A stretch of DNA of 64,000 nt from Cellulomonas sp. ES6 (lineage in GTDB: Bacteria; Actinomycetota; Actinomycetes; Actinomycetales; Cellulomonadaceae). Below the pieces are notes generated by a model, which ran no database searches, had not been told where the DNA came from, and saw nothing but the letters and a program-made list of their open reading frames with translations. Where the stretch lies: positions 558,001 to 622,000 of the forward strand of contig NZ_CP125655.1 in NCBI RefSeq assembly GCF_030053835.1. Direction: 5' to 3'. How positions within the stretch are numbered: position 1 is the stretch's first letter; each line of letters begins with the position of its first letter. This document shows, one piece after another, positions 27,591 to 36,298 of this stretch. The position numbers and the translations under genes are program-made.

Positions 27591-27608
27591 GGCTGGGGGT
27601 CCCCAGCC
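27591..27608. promoter_or_regulatory. 18-bp dyad upstream of pfp
   Basis: GGCTGGGG-GT-CCCCAGCC, 8-bp arms around 2 nt, between plsC and pfp. The tiny loop disfavours an efficient terminator and makes an operator possible. Confidence 0.35.
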
Positions 27609-27698
27609 CGCGCGCCACTGAACGCGACGCACGAGACCCGGAACCGGGACCGAGGTCCGGGGTGCCGCCACGCGCAGGGCACGGCGGACGGGCTCATC

Positions 27699-28490
27699 CT
27701 ACTGAGCCGCGGCGTCCTCCTCCGGCGGGACCGGTGGCTGGACATCGGGCACGGCGCGGCCGCCCGGGGCGGTCGGCTCCGGGGCGGCGGGGCCGGTCGC
27801 GGCCGGGTGGCCGGTGGCGATGCGGGCCTTCTGCGTCGCGGCGTAGATGTCGACGTACTCCTGGCCGGACAGGCTCATGAGCGCGTACATGATCTCGTCG
27901 GTGACCGAGCGCAGGATGAACCGGTCGTTCTCCATGCCCTGGTAGCGGCTGAAGTCGAGCGGCTCGCCGATGACGACGCCGATGCGGCGCGGGTGCGGCA
28001 GGCGCTGCCCGAGCGGCTGGGCCTTCTCCGTGTCGACCATGACGACGGGGACCACCGGCGCGCCGGACTCCAGCGCCAGGCGGGCGACGCCGGTCTTGCC
28101 GCGGTACAGCCGGCCGTCGGGGCTGCGCGTGCCCTCCGGGTAGATGCCGAAGAGCTTGCCCTCCTCCAGGCGCCGCAGCCCGGTGCGCAGCGCCGCCTCG
28201 GACGCCTTGCCGCCGCTGCGGTCCACCGGGATGGTCCCGACGCCGCGCATGAAGCCCGCGGTCAGCCGTCCCTTGAGCCCGCGCCCCGTGAAGTACTCGT
28301 TCTTGCCGATGAAGACGATCTCGCGGTCCAGCACCAGGGGCAGGAAGAACGAGTCGATGACGGCCAGGTGGTTGCTCGCGAGGATCGCGCCGCCGCTGCT
28401 CGGCACGTGCTCCGCCCCGCGGACCCACGGGCGGAACAGCAGGTGCAGCAGCGGGCCGATCAGGACCCGCTTCATCAACCAGTAGAACAA
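27699..28490 (-). CDS. plsC: 1-acyl-glycerol-3-phosphate acyltransferase (PlsC family)
   Basis: Membrane-associated lysophosphatidate acyltransferase of 263 residues, transferring an acyl group to make phosphatidate. The four family blocks are visible: NHLAVIDSFF (the HX4D catalytic pair), GAGIPVDRSGG-like VGTIPVDRSG, FGIYPEGTRSPDG and VPVVMVDTEK. A TTG start at 28490 is likely because AGGTGG precedes it and the protein then begins FYWLMKRVLIGPLL, as in relatives; ATG 28475 is the alternative. A Pro/Ala-rich tail of ~40 residues follows the domain. M. tuberculosis has a comparable gene (Rv2182c) between aroG and fadD15. Confidence 0.9.
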   Translation of the reverse strand: MFYWLMKRVLIGPLLHLLFRPWVRGAEHVPSSGGAILASNHLAVIDSFFLPLVLDREIVFIGKNEYFTGRGLKGRLTAGFMRGVGTIPVDRSGGKASEAALRTGLRRLEEGKLFGIYPEGTRSPDGRLYRGKTGVARLALESGAPVVPVVMVDTEKAQPLGQRLPHPRRIGVVIGEPLDFSRYQGMENDRFILRSVTDEIMYALMSLSGQEYVDIYAATQKARIATGHPAATGPAAPEPTAPGGRAVPDVQPPVPPEEDAAAQ

Positions 28491-28560
28491 CCTGCCACCT
28501 CTCGCCCTCGTCGCGCGGGACCGTCGACCCCGTCCCGTGCCCTGTGCTCGGAGCCGACTC

Positions 28561-28566
28561 TAGAGT
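28561..28566 (+). promoter_or_regulatory. -10 element (TAGAGT) of the 28573 gene
   Basis: TAGAGT, 6 nt before ATG 28573; leaderless. Confidence 0.6.
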
Positions 28567-28572
28567 GCTGCC

Positions 28573-29214
28573 ATGGCCCCGCGTCCCGACCACCCCGCCG
28601 ACGACCCGTCCCCCGACGGGGACGAGCGCGACGCCGCGCGCGCCGACCGGTCCGCCGAGGTGTCCGACGAGCAGTGGGCCGCGATCGTCGCGGACCTGCA
28701 GGGCGGCACGGACCTCACCGGGCCGTCGACCTCCGGCGCCACGGGCCAGGACGACCCGCGGACGTCGTCCGGTCCCGCCGTAACCTACCCCGTCGCACCA
28801 TGGGTCACCGACAGCCGCGTCGTGCGTCCGGCCCGGTCGGGGGGCGACGAGGCCCGGACCGACGCCGACGAGGACCGCTCCGCGGGCCTGCCGGGGGGCG
28901 GTACCGGGCGGGACTGGGACGCCACCGGGCAGATCGACGAGGCGGAGCGGCGCGTCGACGACGCGGAGCACTTCGTGCCGCCGGACCCCGGGCCGGTGCT
29001 CGGCGGCGACCCGCTGCTCACGATGGCGTGGCTCGCGGTCGGCGGGATGCCGCTGCTGTGGCTCGTCGTCCTGCTCGGCTGGCGCGACGCCCCGTCGGCG
29101 ATCGTGCAGGCGTCGGTGGCGGTGTTCCTGCTCGGGCTCGTCGTGCTGCTGTGGCGGATGCCGCACCGGCGCGACGAGGACGACCACGACGACGCGGACG
29201 GCGCGGTCGTCTGA
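28573..29214 (+). CDS. Two-helix membrane protein of unknown function
   Basis: A 213-residue protein I cannot assign to a named family. Residues 1-145 are hydrophilic and Asp/Arg-rich; the C-terminal third has two hydrophobic helices (MAWLAVGGMPLLWLVVLLGW and IVQASVAVFLLGLVVLLW) followed by a charged tail of Arg, Asp and His. The long N-terminal part is thus probably cytoplasmic. The start is fixed by TAGAGT six bases upstream. It is divergent from plsC and convergent with glkA. Similar small membrane proteins occur beside glucokinase in other actinobacteria, but no function follows from that. Confidence 0.75.
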   Translation: MAPRPDHPADDPSPDGDERDAARADRSAEVSDEQWAAIVADLQGGTDLTGPSTSGATGQDDPRTSSGPAVTYPVAPWVTDSRVVRPARSGGDEARTDADEDRSAGLPGGGTGRDWDATGQIDEAERRVDDAEHFVPPDPGPVLGGDPLLTMAWLAVGGMPLLWLVVLLGWRDAPSAIVQASVAVFLLGLVVLLWRMPHRRDEDDHDDADGAVV

Positions 29215-29260
29215 GCCGCGCGGGTCCGCGCGTCACCGCACCCGCGGGCGACCGGGCACC

Positions 29261-29296
29261 GCGGGCGGCTCGGCCCCGGCGGGCGGCTCAGCGCCG
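29261..29296. repeat. 18-bp imperfect tandem duplication across the glkA stop
   Basis: GCGGGCGGCTCGGCCCCG (29261-29278) is followed by GCGGGCGGCTCAGCGCCG (29279-29296), 16/18 identical. The second copy contains the glkA stop codon (TCA at 29288-29290). Confidence 0.75.
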
Positions 29297-30232
29297 CGCG
29301 AGGTCCGCCGCGCCGACGATGCCCGCGTCGTTGCCCATCGAGGCCAGCGCGAACGTGGCCTCCGGGCGGTGCCCGCGCGCCGACAGCTGGTCGAGGAACC
29401 CGCGGCGGGCGGGGGCGAGCAGCAGGTCGCCGGCCGCGCTGACGCCACCGCCGATGACGACGATCGCCGGGTCGAGCAGCGCGGCGACGGACGCGGAGCC
29501 CTCGCCGATCCACCGGCCGAGCTCCGCGAGGAGCTCGACGGCCAGCGGGTCGCCCTCCTGCGCGGCCTGCGTCACCTGCGGCCCGGTGAGCGCGTCGGCG
29601 TCGCCGCCGGCCAGCTCGAGCAGGCGGGCGCCGCGCTCGGGCTGCGTGATGAGGGCCGACTGCGCGTCCCGCACGAGGGCGCTGCCCGAGGCGTACTGCT
29701 CCCAGCAGCCCTCGTGCCCGCAGCCGCAGTAGTGGCCGCCGGGGACCACGCGCATGTGACCGACCTCGGCCGCCACGCCCCAGGCGCCGCGGATGAGGTT
29801 GCCGCCGACGACGAGCGCGCCGCCGAGTCCCGTGCCGATCGTCAGCAGGAGCATGTCCTGCACGTCGCGTGCGGCTCCGAACGCGAACTCCGCCCAGCCG
29901 GCGGCGTTGGCGTCGTTCTCCACGACGATCCGGACGTCGTCGCCCAGCTCCTTCGCGACGATGTCGCGCAGCGGGTGGTCGCGCCACGGCAGGTTCGGGG
30001 TGAACAGCACGGTCGCCTGGTCCGCGCCGATGAAGCCGGGGGCGGCGAGGCCGATGGCGCCCACCTCGTGCTCGGACGCGAGCTCCTGGCACGCCTCGAT
30101 GACGCCGCGGTCGACGCTGCCCGAGTCGCGGGGGTCGGTGTCGCGCCGCGTCTTGGCGATGATGCGGCCGTCCTCGTCGACCACACCGGCGGCGATCTTC
30201 GTCCCGCCGATGTCCACACCGATGGCGTGCAT
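29288..30232 (-). CDS. glkA: ROK-family glucokinase
   Basis: Glucokinase of the ROK family, 314 residues, phosphorylating glucose with ATP (or polyphosphate in some members); in Streptomyces GlkA also mediates carbon catabolite repression. Phosphate-binding IGVDIGGTKIAAG opens the protein; the adenosine loop GTGLGGALVVGG and the ROK zinc site CGCGHEGCWEQYASG are intact, with ExGH-type EVGHMRVVPGGH before it. Start ATG 30232 is preceded by GGGGAAG. It is divergent from fadD over 270 bp. Its stop lies inside an 18-bp tandem duplication. Polyphosphate use is not indicated by any motif I recognise. Confidence 0.92.
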   Translation of the reverse strand: MHAIGVDIGGTKIAAGVVDEDGRIIAKTRRDTDPRDSGSVDRGVIEACQELASEHEVGAIGLAAPGFIGADQATVLFTPNLPWRDHPLRDIVAKELGDDVRIVVENDANAAGWAEFAFGAARDVQDMLLLTIGTGLGGALVVGGNLIRGAWGVAAEVGHMRVVPGGHYCGCGHEGCWEQYASGSALVRDAQSALITQPERGARLLELAGGDADALTGPQVTQAAQEGDPLAVELLAELGRWIGEGSASVAALLDPAIVVIGGGVSAAGDLLLAPARRGFLDQLSARGHRPEATFALASMGNDAGIVGAADLARR

Positions 30233-30440
30233 GCTTCCCCGCTTCCGCGTCGTGGTTGTGCGTCCCGCACGAAGGCGCACGGCCGCCGGGCGTCCCGGGT
30301 GCTGCCGCACCGGTGCGGCGGCAGCGCGCGCGTGCGAGCCCACGCTAGCGTGCGCGCCCGGATTCCCTGAACGCGCTCCCACGCCGCCCCGGGGCCGCGC
30401 ACCGTCCCCGGACGGGTGGCGGCACGGCGCGCGCCCTGCA

Positions 30441-30460
30441 TGTGGGACCAAAGTCCCTTA
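30441..30460. promoter_or_regulatory. DosR/DevR-like palindrome in the fadD promoter
   Basis: GGGACCAAAGTCCC with flanks fits the DosR consensus core GGGAC-N4-GTCCC at 15 of 20 positions over the full motif. It overlaps the spacer just upstream of the -10, a position more typical of repression than activation. Confidence 0.4.
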
Positions 30461-30464
30461 TGCT
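30459..30464 (+). promoter_or_regulatory. fadD -10 element (TATGCT)
   Basis: TATGCT with a leader of about 32 nt that carries GGAG 9 nt before the ATG; a conventional leadered promoter. Confidence 0.55.
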
Positions 30465-30502
30465 GCGGGCACCTTCCGACCTCTGACGATGGAGCCAGAA
30501 CC

Positions 30503-32314
30503 ATGGAGGAGTTCAGCACACCCCTGCTCGTCGACGCGGGGCCCCGCGAGAACCTGCTCGACCTGCTGGCCGCCCGCGTCGCCGGGACCGGCGACGGTCC
30601 CCTCATCGAGTACAAGACGCCCGGGACCGGTACCACCTGGCACACGGTGAGCGCCCGCGAGTTCGACCGGCAGGTCCGGGACGTCGCCCGCGGCTTCGTC
30701 GCCCGCGGCATCGCACCCGGCGACCGCGTCGGCATCATGTCCCGCACCCGCTACGAGTGGACGCTGCTCGACTGGGCCCTGTGGAGCGCCGGCGCGGTGC
30801 CCGTCCCCGTCTACGAGACCTCGTCCGCCGAGCAGGTCCACTGGATCCTCACCGACGCGGCCGTGACGCTGCTCGTCGTCGAGACCGCCGAGCACGCCGC
30901 CACCGTCGCCGAGGTCCGCCCCGAGGCCCCCCTGCTGCAGGACGTCCTCGTCCTCGACGACGGGGCCGTCGAGCGCCTCGTCGCCGACGGCCGCGACGTG
31001 CCCGACGCCGAGATCGACCGCCGGCGCCGCGTCGCCGGCCGGGACGACCTCGCCACGCTGATCTACACCTCCGGCACCACCGGCCGCCCCAAGGGCGTCG
31101 AGCTCACGCACGGCAACTTCTCCGTGCTCGCGCGCAACGCCGTCCAGGGGCTGCACGAGGTCGTCGCGACCCCCGGCTCCCGGACGCTGCTGTTCATGCC
31201 GCTCGCGCACGTGTTCGCACGCTTCGTCGAGGTGCTCTGCATGCCCGCGGGCTCCGTCCTCGGCCACACGCCCGACACCAAGCAGCTCCTGCAGGACCTC
31301 GGCGAGTTCCGGCCGACCTTCATCCTGTCGGTGCCGCGCGTGTTCGAGAAGGTCTACAACTCCGCCGAGCAGAAGGCCGCCGCCGGCGGGAAGCTGAAGA
31401 TCTTCCAGTGGGCCGCGCGCACCGCGATCGCCTACTCGCGCGCGCTCGACGACGGCCGGCCCGGGATCGCGCTGCGGGTGCAGCACGCCGTCGCCGACCG
31501 GCTCGTGTTCCACAAGCTCCGCGACGCCATGGGCGGCCAGGTCGAGTGGGCGATCTCCGGAGGGGCTCCGCTCGGCGAGCGGCTCGGGCACTTCTTCCGC
31601 GGCATCGGCGTCCGCGTCCTCGAGGGGTACGGCCTGACCGAGACCACCGCCCCGGCCACCGTCAACCTGCCGGGCAAGACGCGCATCGGCACGGTCGGGC
31701 CGCCGCTGCCCGGAACGTCCGTCCGGATCGCCGCGGACGGCGAGGTCGAGGTGCGCGGGCCGCAGGTCTTCACGCGGTACCACGGCAACCCCGTCGCCAC
31801 CGCCGAGGCGTTCGACGACGGCTGGTTCCGCACCGGCGACCTCGGCTCCCTCGACGCCGACGGCTACCTCAGCATCACCGGCCGCAAGAAGGAGATCATC
31901 GTCACCGCGGGCGGCAAGAACGTCGCCCCGGCGCTGCTCGAGGACCGCCTGCGCGCCCACCCGCTCATCAGCCAGGTCGTCGTGGTCGGGGACGGCCGGC
32001 CATTCATCGGCGCGCTCGTCACCCTCGACGCCGAGGGGCTGCCGGGCTGGTGCTCGGCGCACGGCCGCGAGCCGATGACCGTCGCGCAGGCCATGCACGA
32101 CCACGAGGTGCTCGCGTCCGTCGACCAGGCCGTCGAGCGTGCCAACCGGGCCGTCTCGCGCGCCGAGTCGATCCGCCGCTACCGCATCCTCGAGCGCGAC
32201 CTCACCATCGCGAGCGGGCACCTCACGCCGAAGCTGAGCGTGCGGCGCACCCACGTCCTGAAGGACTTCGCGACGGACGTCGAGGCGATCTACGCCGCCG
32301 AGCCCGGGCGCTGA
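30503..32314 (+). CDS. fadD15: Long-chain fatty acid--CoA ligase (FadD15-like)
   Basis: AMP-forming long-chain acyl-CoA synthetase, 603 residues, activating fatty acids for beta-oxidation or lipid assembly. The P-loop-like motif LIYTSGTTGRPKGVELTH is followed by the adenylation motif GYGLTETTAP, the hinge Asp in WFRTGDLG, and the C-terminal KKEIIVTAGGKNVAP. The extended length and MPLAHVFAR block match long-chain ligases. ATG 30503 was chosen for its GGAG site; an earlier in-frame ATG overlaps the promoter. Its position before an Rv2191-like gene and trpD mirrors fadD15 of M. tuberculosis. A DosR-like palindrome in the promoter suggests redox or oxygen control. Confidence 0.92.
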   Translation: MEEFSTPLLVDAGPRENLLDLLAARVAGTGDGPLIEYKTPGTGTTWHTVSAREFDRQVRDVARGFVARGIAPGDRVGIMSRTRYEWTLLDWALWSAGAVPVPVYETSSAEQVHWILTDAAVTLLVVETAEHAATVAEVRPEAPLLQDVLVLDDGAVERLVADGRDVPDAEIDRRRRVAGRDDLATLIYTSGTTGRPKGVELTHGNFSVLARNAVQGLHEVVATPGSRTLLFMPLAHVFARFVEVLCMPAGSVLGHTPDTKQLLQDLGEFRPTFILSVPRVFEKVYNSAEQKAAAGGKLKIFQWAARTAIAYSRALDDGRPGIALRVQHAVADRLVFHKLRDAMGGQVEWAISGGAPLGERLGHFFRGIGVRVLEGYGLTETTAPATVNLPGKTRIGTVGPPLPGTSVRIAADGEVEVRGPQVFTRYHGNPVATAEAFDDGWFRTGDLGSLDADGYLSITGRKKEIIVTAGGKNVAPALLEDRLRAHPLISQVVVVGDGRPFIGALVTLDAEGLPGWCSAHGREPMTVAQAMHDHEVLASVDQAVERANRAVSRAESIRRYRILERDLTIASGHLTPKLSVRRTHVLKDFATDVEAIYAAEPGR

Positions 32315-32460
32315 GGCGGGGGCGCCGGCGGTCGCGGGACCCCTCTGCGGGACCCGGTCGCGGGGCCCGGTCGCGGCCGGGTCGGCGCGCATGGGCTATC
32401 GGTGCCCGGCGCTCGGGTGGCCGGCGGGTAGGCGGTCGGTGCCGGGGCGCCGGAACGCGT

Positions 32461-32498
32461 CGGACCGTCCAGGGCGCGCCGGACCGTCCTGGGCGCGC
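32461..32498. repeat. 19-bp tandem duplication beside the NYN gene stop
   Basis: CGGACCGTCCAGGGCGCGC (32461-32479) and CGGACCGTCCTGGGCGCGC (32480-32498), 18/19 identical, ending 5 bp from the stop of the NYN gene. It sits in the 189-bp space between converging fadD and NYN genes, which otherwise holds GC-rich short repeats. Confidence 0.8.
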
Positions 32499-32503
32499 CG
32501 ACG

Positions 32504-34144
32504 TCAGACGCGCCCGAGCCGCGCGAGCAGGGTCGCCGACGGCAGGACCCGGGCGCCGGCCGCCTCGAGGTCGGCGCCCAGCGCCCGGTCGGACGTCACC
32601 GCCACGACCACCCTGCCCGTCGGCTCCGCACGCACGAGCCGCCGGATGAGGTCGTCGGCGATCTCCCCCTGCGAGAACAGCACCCGCACCCCGCGCGGGC
32701 CGCTCGGGGCCCGGTCGTGCGGCCCGGGCTCGCGCCCGTCGAAGCAGCACGTCACCTCCGCGCCCGTCCGACCGGCGAGGTTCGCGAGCCGCTCGGTGAG
32801 ACGGCGGCGCTGCTCGGCGAGCGGGACGTCGGGCCAGGCGAGCTTCGAGACGTTGTAGCCGTCGACGACCAGGTGGGCCCGCGGCATCGCGAGCAGCTCG
32901 TCCAGCAGCGCCGGGTCGTCCGCACCCCGCCCCCTCGACGTCGCACGTCCGGCCGGACCGGGCACGGGCGCCGGCGCCACCAGGTCGGCCGGCATCGCAC
33001 CCGCCGGGGGCAGCGCGAGCTCCTCCCGCAGCGCCGACCCCGCCTCCACCAGCGTGTCCAGCAGCAGCCGCACCCGCACCTCCGCGAGGTCCCGCAGCAC
33101 CGCGGCGTCCTCCCGGGCGGCCCGCACCAGCTCCTCCGCCCGCCGCCGTTCCTCGTCGGCCCGCGCCCGGAGCGCCGCGGCCTCAGCGTGCACCCGCTCG
33201 GCCGCGGCGCCGACCTCCGCCGCCCGCTCGGCGGCCCGCCGCGCCTCGGCCCTCGCGCGGTCCGCGTCCGACCGGAGCCGTCGCAGCTCCTTGCGCAGCG
33301 CGACCAGCTCGGCCTCCGCCGCGTCCGCCCGCTCCTGCTCGGCCGCCAGCCGCGCGGCGATCCGGTGCACGTCGTCGGGCCGCACGGCCACCGCGGAGCC
33401 CGCGCCCCCGCGGGAGGCCGGGCCCAGGCGGGCACCGGAGCCCTGCGGGCGGCCGGAAACCTGAGGAGAACCCGAGCCCTGGGCGGGGCCCGTGCCCTGC
33501 CCTCGCGACCCTCCCGCGCCGGCTGCGCTCGGATCCTCGTCGCCCGAGCCCGCTGACCAGGCCTCCGGCGCCGCTGCCGCGAGCACCACGTCCTGCCATC
33601 CCGGCGGGCGCAGCAGCACGGCGCCCACGGCCAGCGTCACCGGGTCCGGCGCGGAAGGCCGCGTGCCGGCATCCGGGTCCAGCGCGGGAGGCCGCGTGCC
33701 GGCGTCCAGGTCCGGCGCGGGAGGCCGCGTGCCGGAATGCGGGTCCAGCGCGGAGGACGGCGTGCCGGCATCCGGGTCCAGCGCGGAGGACGGCGTGCTG
33801 GCCTCCAGGCCCGCGACAGGTGCGCCCGACCCGGCGGGCTGCGACGGCGACGGCGACGGCCGTGGCGACGGCCGTGGCGACGGCTCGCGACCCGCGGCGA
33901 GCAGGTCGGCCGCCTCGTCGGGGTGCGCGTGCGACCAGGCCCGCGCGACCCGTGCCCGGAACGCGTCGTCACCCTCGACCGCGCGCCACAACGGGCCGGC
34001 GCCCGCGTCGGCCCGTCGGCGGGGAGCGAACCGGCGGACCGCGGCGAGCGCGGACGGCACGGTGGCCGGCTCCAGCGCACCGAGCACCTCGGCCGCGAGC
34101 CCCACCACGGCGGCCCGGACGGCAGGGGGCACGACGACGGACAT
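32504..34144 (-). CDS. NYN-domain protein (predicted RNase) with repeat-rich linker
   Basis: A 546-residue protein with a C-terminal NYN (PIN-like) nuclease domain: [42 protein letters not shown] and [10 protein letters not shown] carry the acidic residues expected of a metal-dependent RNase. The N-terminal ~90 residues form a conserved helical part ([16 protein letters not shown]). Between them lie five 11-residue repeats (like [11 protein letters not shown]) and a long Arg/Ala/Glu-rich coiled coil (about residues 255-375). ATG 34144 follows TAGGGT by 7 nt. It is divergent from the HNH gene. The RNA target is unknown; a role in RNA decay is inference from the family. Confidence 0.82.
   Translation of the reverse strand: MSVVVPPAVRAAVVGLAAEVLGALEPATVPSALAAVRRFAPRRRADAGAGPLWRAVEGDDAFRARVARAWSHAHPDEAADLLAAGREPSPRPSPRPSPSPSQPAGSGAPVAGLEASTPSSALDPDAGTPSSALDPHSGTRPPAPDLDAGTRPPALDPDAGTRPSAPDPVTLAVGAVLLRPPGWQDVVLAAAAPEAWSAGSGDEDPSAAGAGGSRGQGTGPAQGSGSPQVSGRPQGSGARLGPASRGGAGSAVAVRPDDVHRIAARLAAEQERADAAEAELVALRKELRRLRSDADRARAEARRAAERAAEVGAAAERVHAEAAALRARADEERRRAEELVRAAREDAAVLRDLAEVRVRLLLDTLVEAGSALREELALPPAGAMPADLVAPAPVPGPAGRATSRGRGADDPALLDELLAMPRAHLVVDGYNVSKLAWPDVPLAEQRRRLTERLANLAGRTGAEVTCCFDGREPGPHDRAPSGPRGVRVLFSQGEIADDLIRRLVRAEPTGRVVVAVTSDRALGADLEAAGARVLPSATLLARLGRV
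33643..33807. repeat. Five 33-bp coding repeats in the NYN gene
   Basis: Five contiguous 33-bp units from 33643, each beginning GTCC(A/G)GCGCGG on the plus strand and coding 11 residues. Single-base differences separate the units; the period keeps the frame. Confidence 0.85.
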
Positions 34145-34151
34145 GCTCGTC

Positions 34152-34157
34152 ACCCTA
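34152..34157 (-). promoter_or_regulatory. -10 element (TAGGGT) of the NYN gene
   Basis: TAGGGT on the minus strand, 7 nt before ATG 34144; leaderless. Confidence 0.6.
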
Positions 34158-34258
34158 CGGGCCCGCGCGGCCGGGGCGACACGCCGTGCACACCACGACA
34201 CAGCGACCGTCGTCCCCAGGCGGACCGCCCGGGCAGGGCGCTTGTCGGAGGTCGTCGG

Positions 34259-34264
34259 TAGCGT
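34259..34264 (+). promoter_or_regulatory. -10 element (TAGCGT) of the HNH gene
   Basis: TAGCGT, 6 nt before ATG 34271; leaderless. Confidence 0.55.
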
Positions 34265-34270
34265 GTTCTC

Positions 34271-36277
34271 ATGGCACCTGACCTGCGCGAACACCTCCCC
34301 GAGCCGCTCCTCGCGGGCGACTCGTGGGGGCTGCGCGCCGGGTCGGCGCTGCCCTTCTACGACGCCCGGGGCCGCCGTCGCGAACCGCGCGAGGCGGCCG
34401 TGGCCGGCGGACCGCGCGACCCGCGACCGGGAGGAGCAGGTGGCCACCGGGGGCCCCTCGCGTCGAGCCCCTGCGGCGGGGGCGCCGGCGCCACGACGGG
34501 CGCCCGTCACCTCGCCCCGCGTGGCGCCGACTCCCCCGGAGACCACGGCACCACCGGCGACCGCGACACCACGGGTGGCCGCGACACCACGGGTGGCCAC
34601 GACACCACCGACACTCACGAGGCCGTCGGCACCGACGCCGTCGTGCCGCAGGAGCCGGCGCACCTCGCGGCCAGGCGGGAGCGCACCCGGCTCCTGGGCG
34701 AGATCGAGACCGTCGCGCAGGCCGCACCCGACCAGCCGCTCGCGGCGTGGCTCGACAAGCTCGACCCGTCGACCGTCCCCGTCGAGATCCTCGTCGAGGC
34801 GGTCGCCGCATCCGCGCGCCTCGAGGCCGCGGCGCACGCGCGCACGCTGAGCCTCGCTGCGGCGCTGGCGCGTCGCCCCGAGATGGAGCCGGCGTGGAAC
34901 GACGACGTCGGTCCCCTGCCGCGCCACCGCTCCGTCGCCGCGGACGAGCTGTCGATGCGCCTCGGCGTCTCCCGTGTCGTGGCGAACCGGCTGGTGCGCG
35001 AGGGCCAGGTCCTGGACCTCGTGCTGCCCGCGACCGGTGCCGCGCTCGCTGCGGGCGATCTCGACGCCGCGAAGGTGTCCGTCCTCGTGCAGCGCTTGGG
35101 GAACCTGGACCTGCGCGTCGCGGAGGCCGTCGAGGACCTCGTCCTGCCCGAGGCCCCGGAGCGGTCGACCGCGCAGGTGCGGCTCGACGTCGAGCGCGCG
35201 CTGCGCGAGGTCGACCCCGACGGAGCAGCAGCCCGGCACGAGCTCGCCCGGACGGGGCGCCGGGTGTCCCGCCCCCGCCCCGAGCCCGACGGGATGGCGT
35301 CGATGTGGCTCGTCCTGGCGGCCGAGGACGCCACCCGGGTGGACGGCGTCCTCGAGCACACCGCACGAGCCGCCCGGGTCCACGGCGACCCGCGCACCCT
35401 CGAGCAGCTGCGCGCGGACGGGCTGCGCGACCTGGTGGTCGGTGACGTCCCGGCGCCGGACAGCCAGGACAGCCAGGACAGCCAGGACAGCCAGGACAGC
35501 CAGGACAGCCAGGACAGCGTGCTGCCCGATGGCGACGGCACGGCTGCCGGGAGCGACGACCGGGTGCGGCCGGGCTCCTCCGGCGCCACGTCGGCGCAGG
35601 GCTCGGCCCCGGGTGCCCCTCGTGCCACGGGCGGCTGCGCCTGCGGCGGACGGGGCGCAGGCCGGGCCGGCGCTCAGATCCGGGTGACCGTCGCCGCCTC
35701 GACGCTCCTCGGCCTGGACGACCGGCCCGGCGAGCTCGCCGGCTACGGGCCGGTCGACGCCGTGACGGCCCGGGCGCTCGCTGCGGGCGGCACCTGGCGC
35801 CGCATCGTCACCGACCCGCTCTCCGGCGCCGTGCTGGACGTCGGTCGCACCCGCTACCGACCACCGGCAGCCCTCGACGAGCACGTCCGCACCCGCGACC
35901 GTCACTGCGCGGCGCCCGGCTGCACGGTGTCGGCAGCAGACGCCGACCTCGACCACACCCTCGAGTTCCACGGCGTGCCCTCCGGGGCCGGTCACGCTCG
36001 GGCGTCGGACGTGACGGCCCTGGGAGAGCGAGCGCGCGGTGCGCAGCCGCTCGGCACGACGTCCGACGCCAACCTCGGGGTGCTGTGCCGCCGGCACCAC
36101 CGCCTCAAGACCGACGGGGGCTTTCGCCTGCGCCAGCTCCGGCCCGGCGTGTACGAGTGGGTCACCCCGGCGGGCCACCGCTACCTCACGCGCCCGGGCG
36201 GGGACGCCGTGGTCGACGTGTCCGCGAGTCCGCCGTCCCAGGTCGACGCGCTGGCCGAGCTGCCTCCGCCGTTCTAG
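34271..36277 (+). CDS. HNH endonuclease signature protein with DUF222 domain
   Basis: A 668-residue protein of the large actinobacterial DUF222-HNH family. The DUF222 helical domain spans roughly residues 135-390. The C-terminal HNH motif is intact: CAAPGC, then DLDHTLEFH, then NLGVLCRRHHRLK, giving two zinc Cys pairs and the catalytic His. The N-terminal ~120 residues are low complexity with an 18-bp repeated DTTGG element, and residues 397-416 are a run of Ser-Gln-Asp triplets from a 9-bp microsatellite. These genes are multicopy and often look mobile, but no inverted ends are visible here. The start is supported by TAGCGT six bases upstream. Biological role unknown. Confidence 0.85.
   Translation: MAPDLREHLPEPLLAGDSWGLRAGSALPFYDARGRRREPREAAVAGGPRDPRPGGAGGHRGPLASSPCGGGAGATTGARHLAPRGADSPGDHGTTGDRDTTGGRDTTGGHDTTDTHEAVGTDAVVPQEPAHLAARRERTRLLGEIETVAQAAPDQPLAAWLDKLDPSTVPVEILVEAVAASARLEAAAHARTLSLAAALARRPEMEPAWNDDVGPLPRHRSVAADELSMRLGVSRVVANRLVREGQVLDLVLPATGAALAAGDLDAAKVSVLVQRLGNLDLRVAEAVEDLVLPEAPERSTAQVRLDVERALREVDPDGAAARHELARTGRRVSRPRPEPDGMASMWLVLAAEDATRVDGVLEHTARAARVHGDPRTLEQLRADGLRDLVVGDVPAPDSQDSQDSQDSQDSQDSQDSVLPDGDGTAAGSDDRVRPGSSGATSAQGSAPGAPRATGGCACGGRGAGRAGAQIRVTVAASTLLGLDDRPGELAGYGPVDAVTARALAAGGTWRRIVTDPLSGAVLDVGRTRYRPPAALDEHVRTRDRHCAAPGCTVSAADADLDHTLEFHGVPSGAGHARASDVTALGERARGAQPLGTTSDANLGVLCRRHHRLKTDGGFRLRQLRPGVYEWVTPAGHRYLTRPGGDAVVDVSASPPSQVDALAELPPPF
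35459..35518 (+). repeat. 9-bp microsatellite (GACAGCCAG)n in the HNH gene
   Basis: Six perfect units from 35459 to 35512 plus a partial seventh, encoding Asp-Ser-Gln triplets in frame. Confidence 0.95.
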
Positions 36278-36298
36278 CCTGCGGCCCGTGCCGCCGGT

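Larger units (their letters stand above)
30233..30502. promoter_or_regulatory. Divergent glkA/fadD intergenic region
   Basis: 270 bp without a gene. The right half holds the fadD -10 (30459-30464) and the GGGAC palindrome (30441-30460). The glkA promoter should lie on the left, but I see no clear hexamers. Confidence 0.6.

Noticed and set aside
34271-36277. Homing or mobile element around the HNH gene
   Set aside because: No inverted ends, target duplication, intron boundary or transposase; DUF222-HNH genes are usually free-standing.
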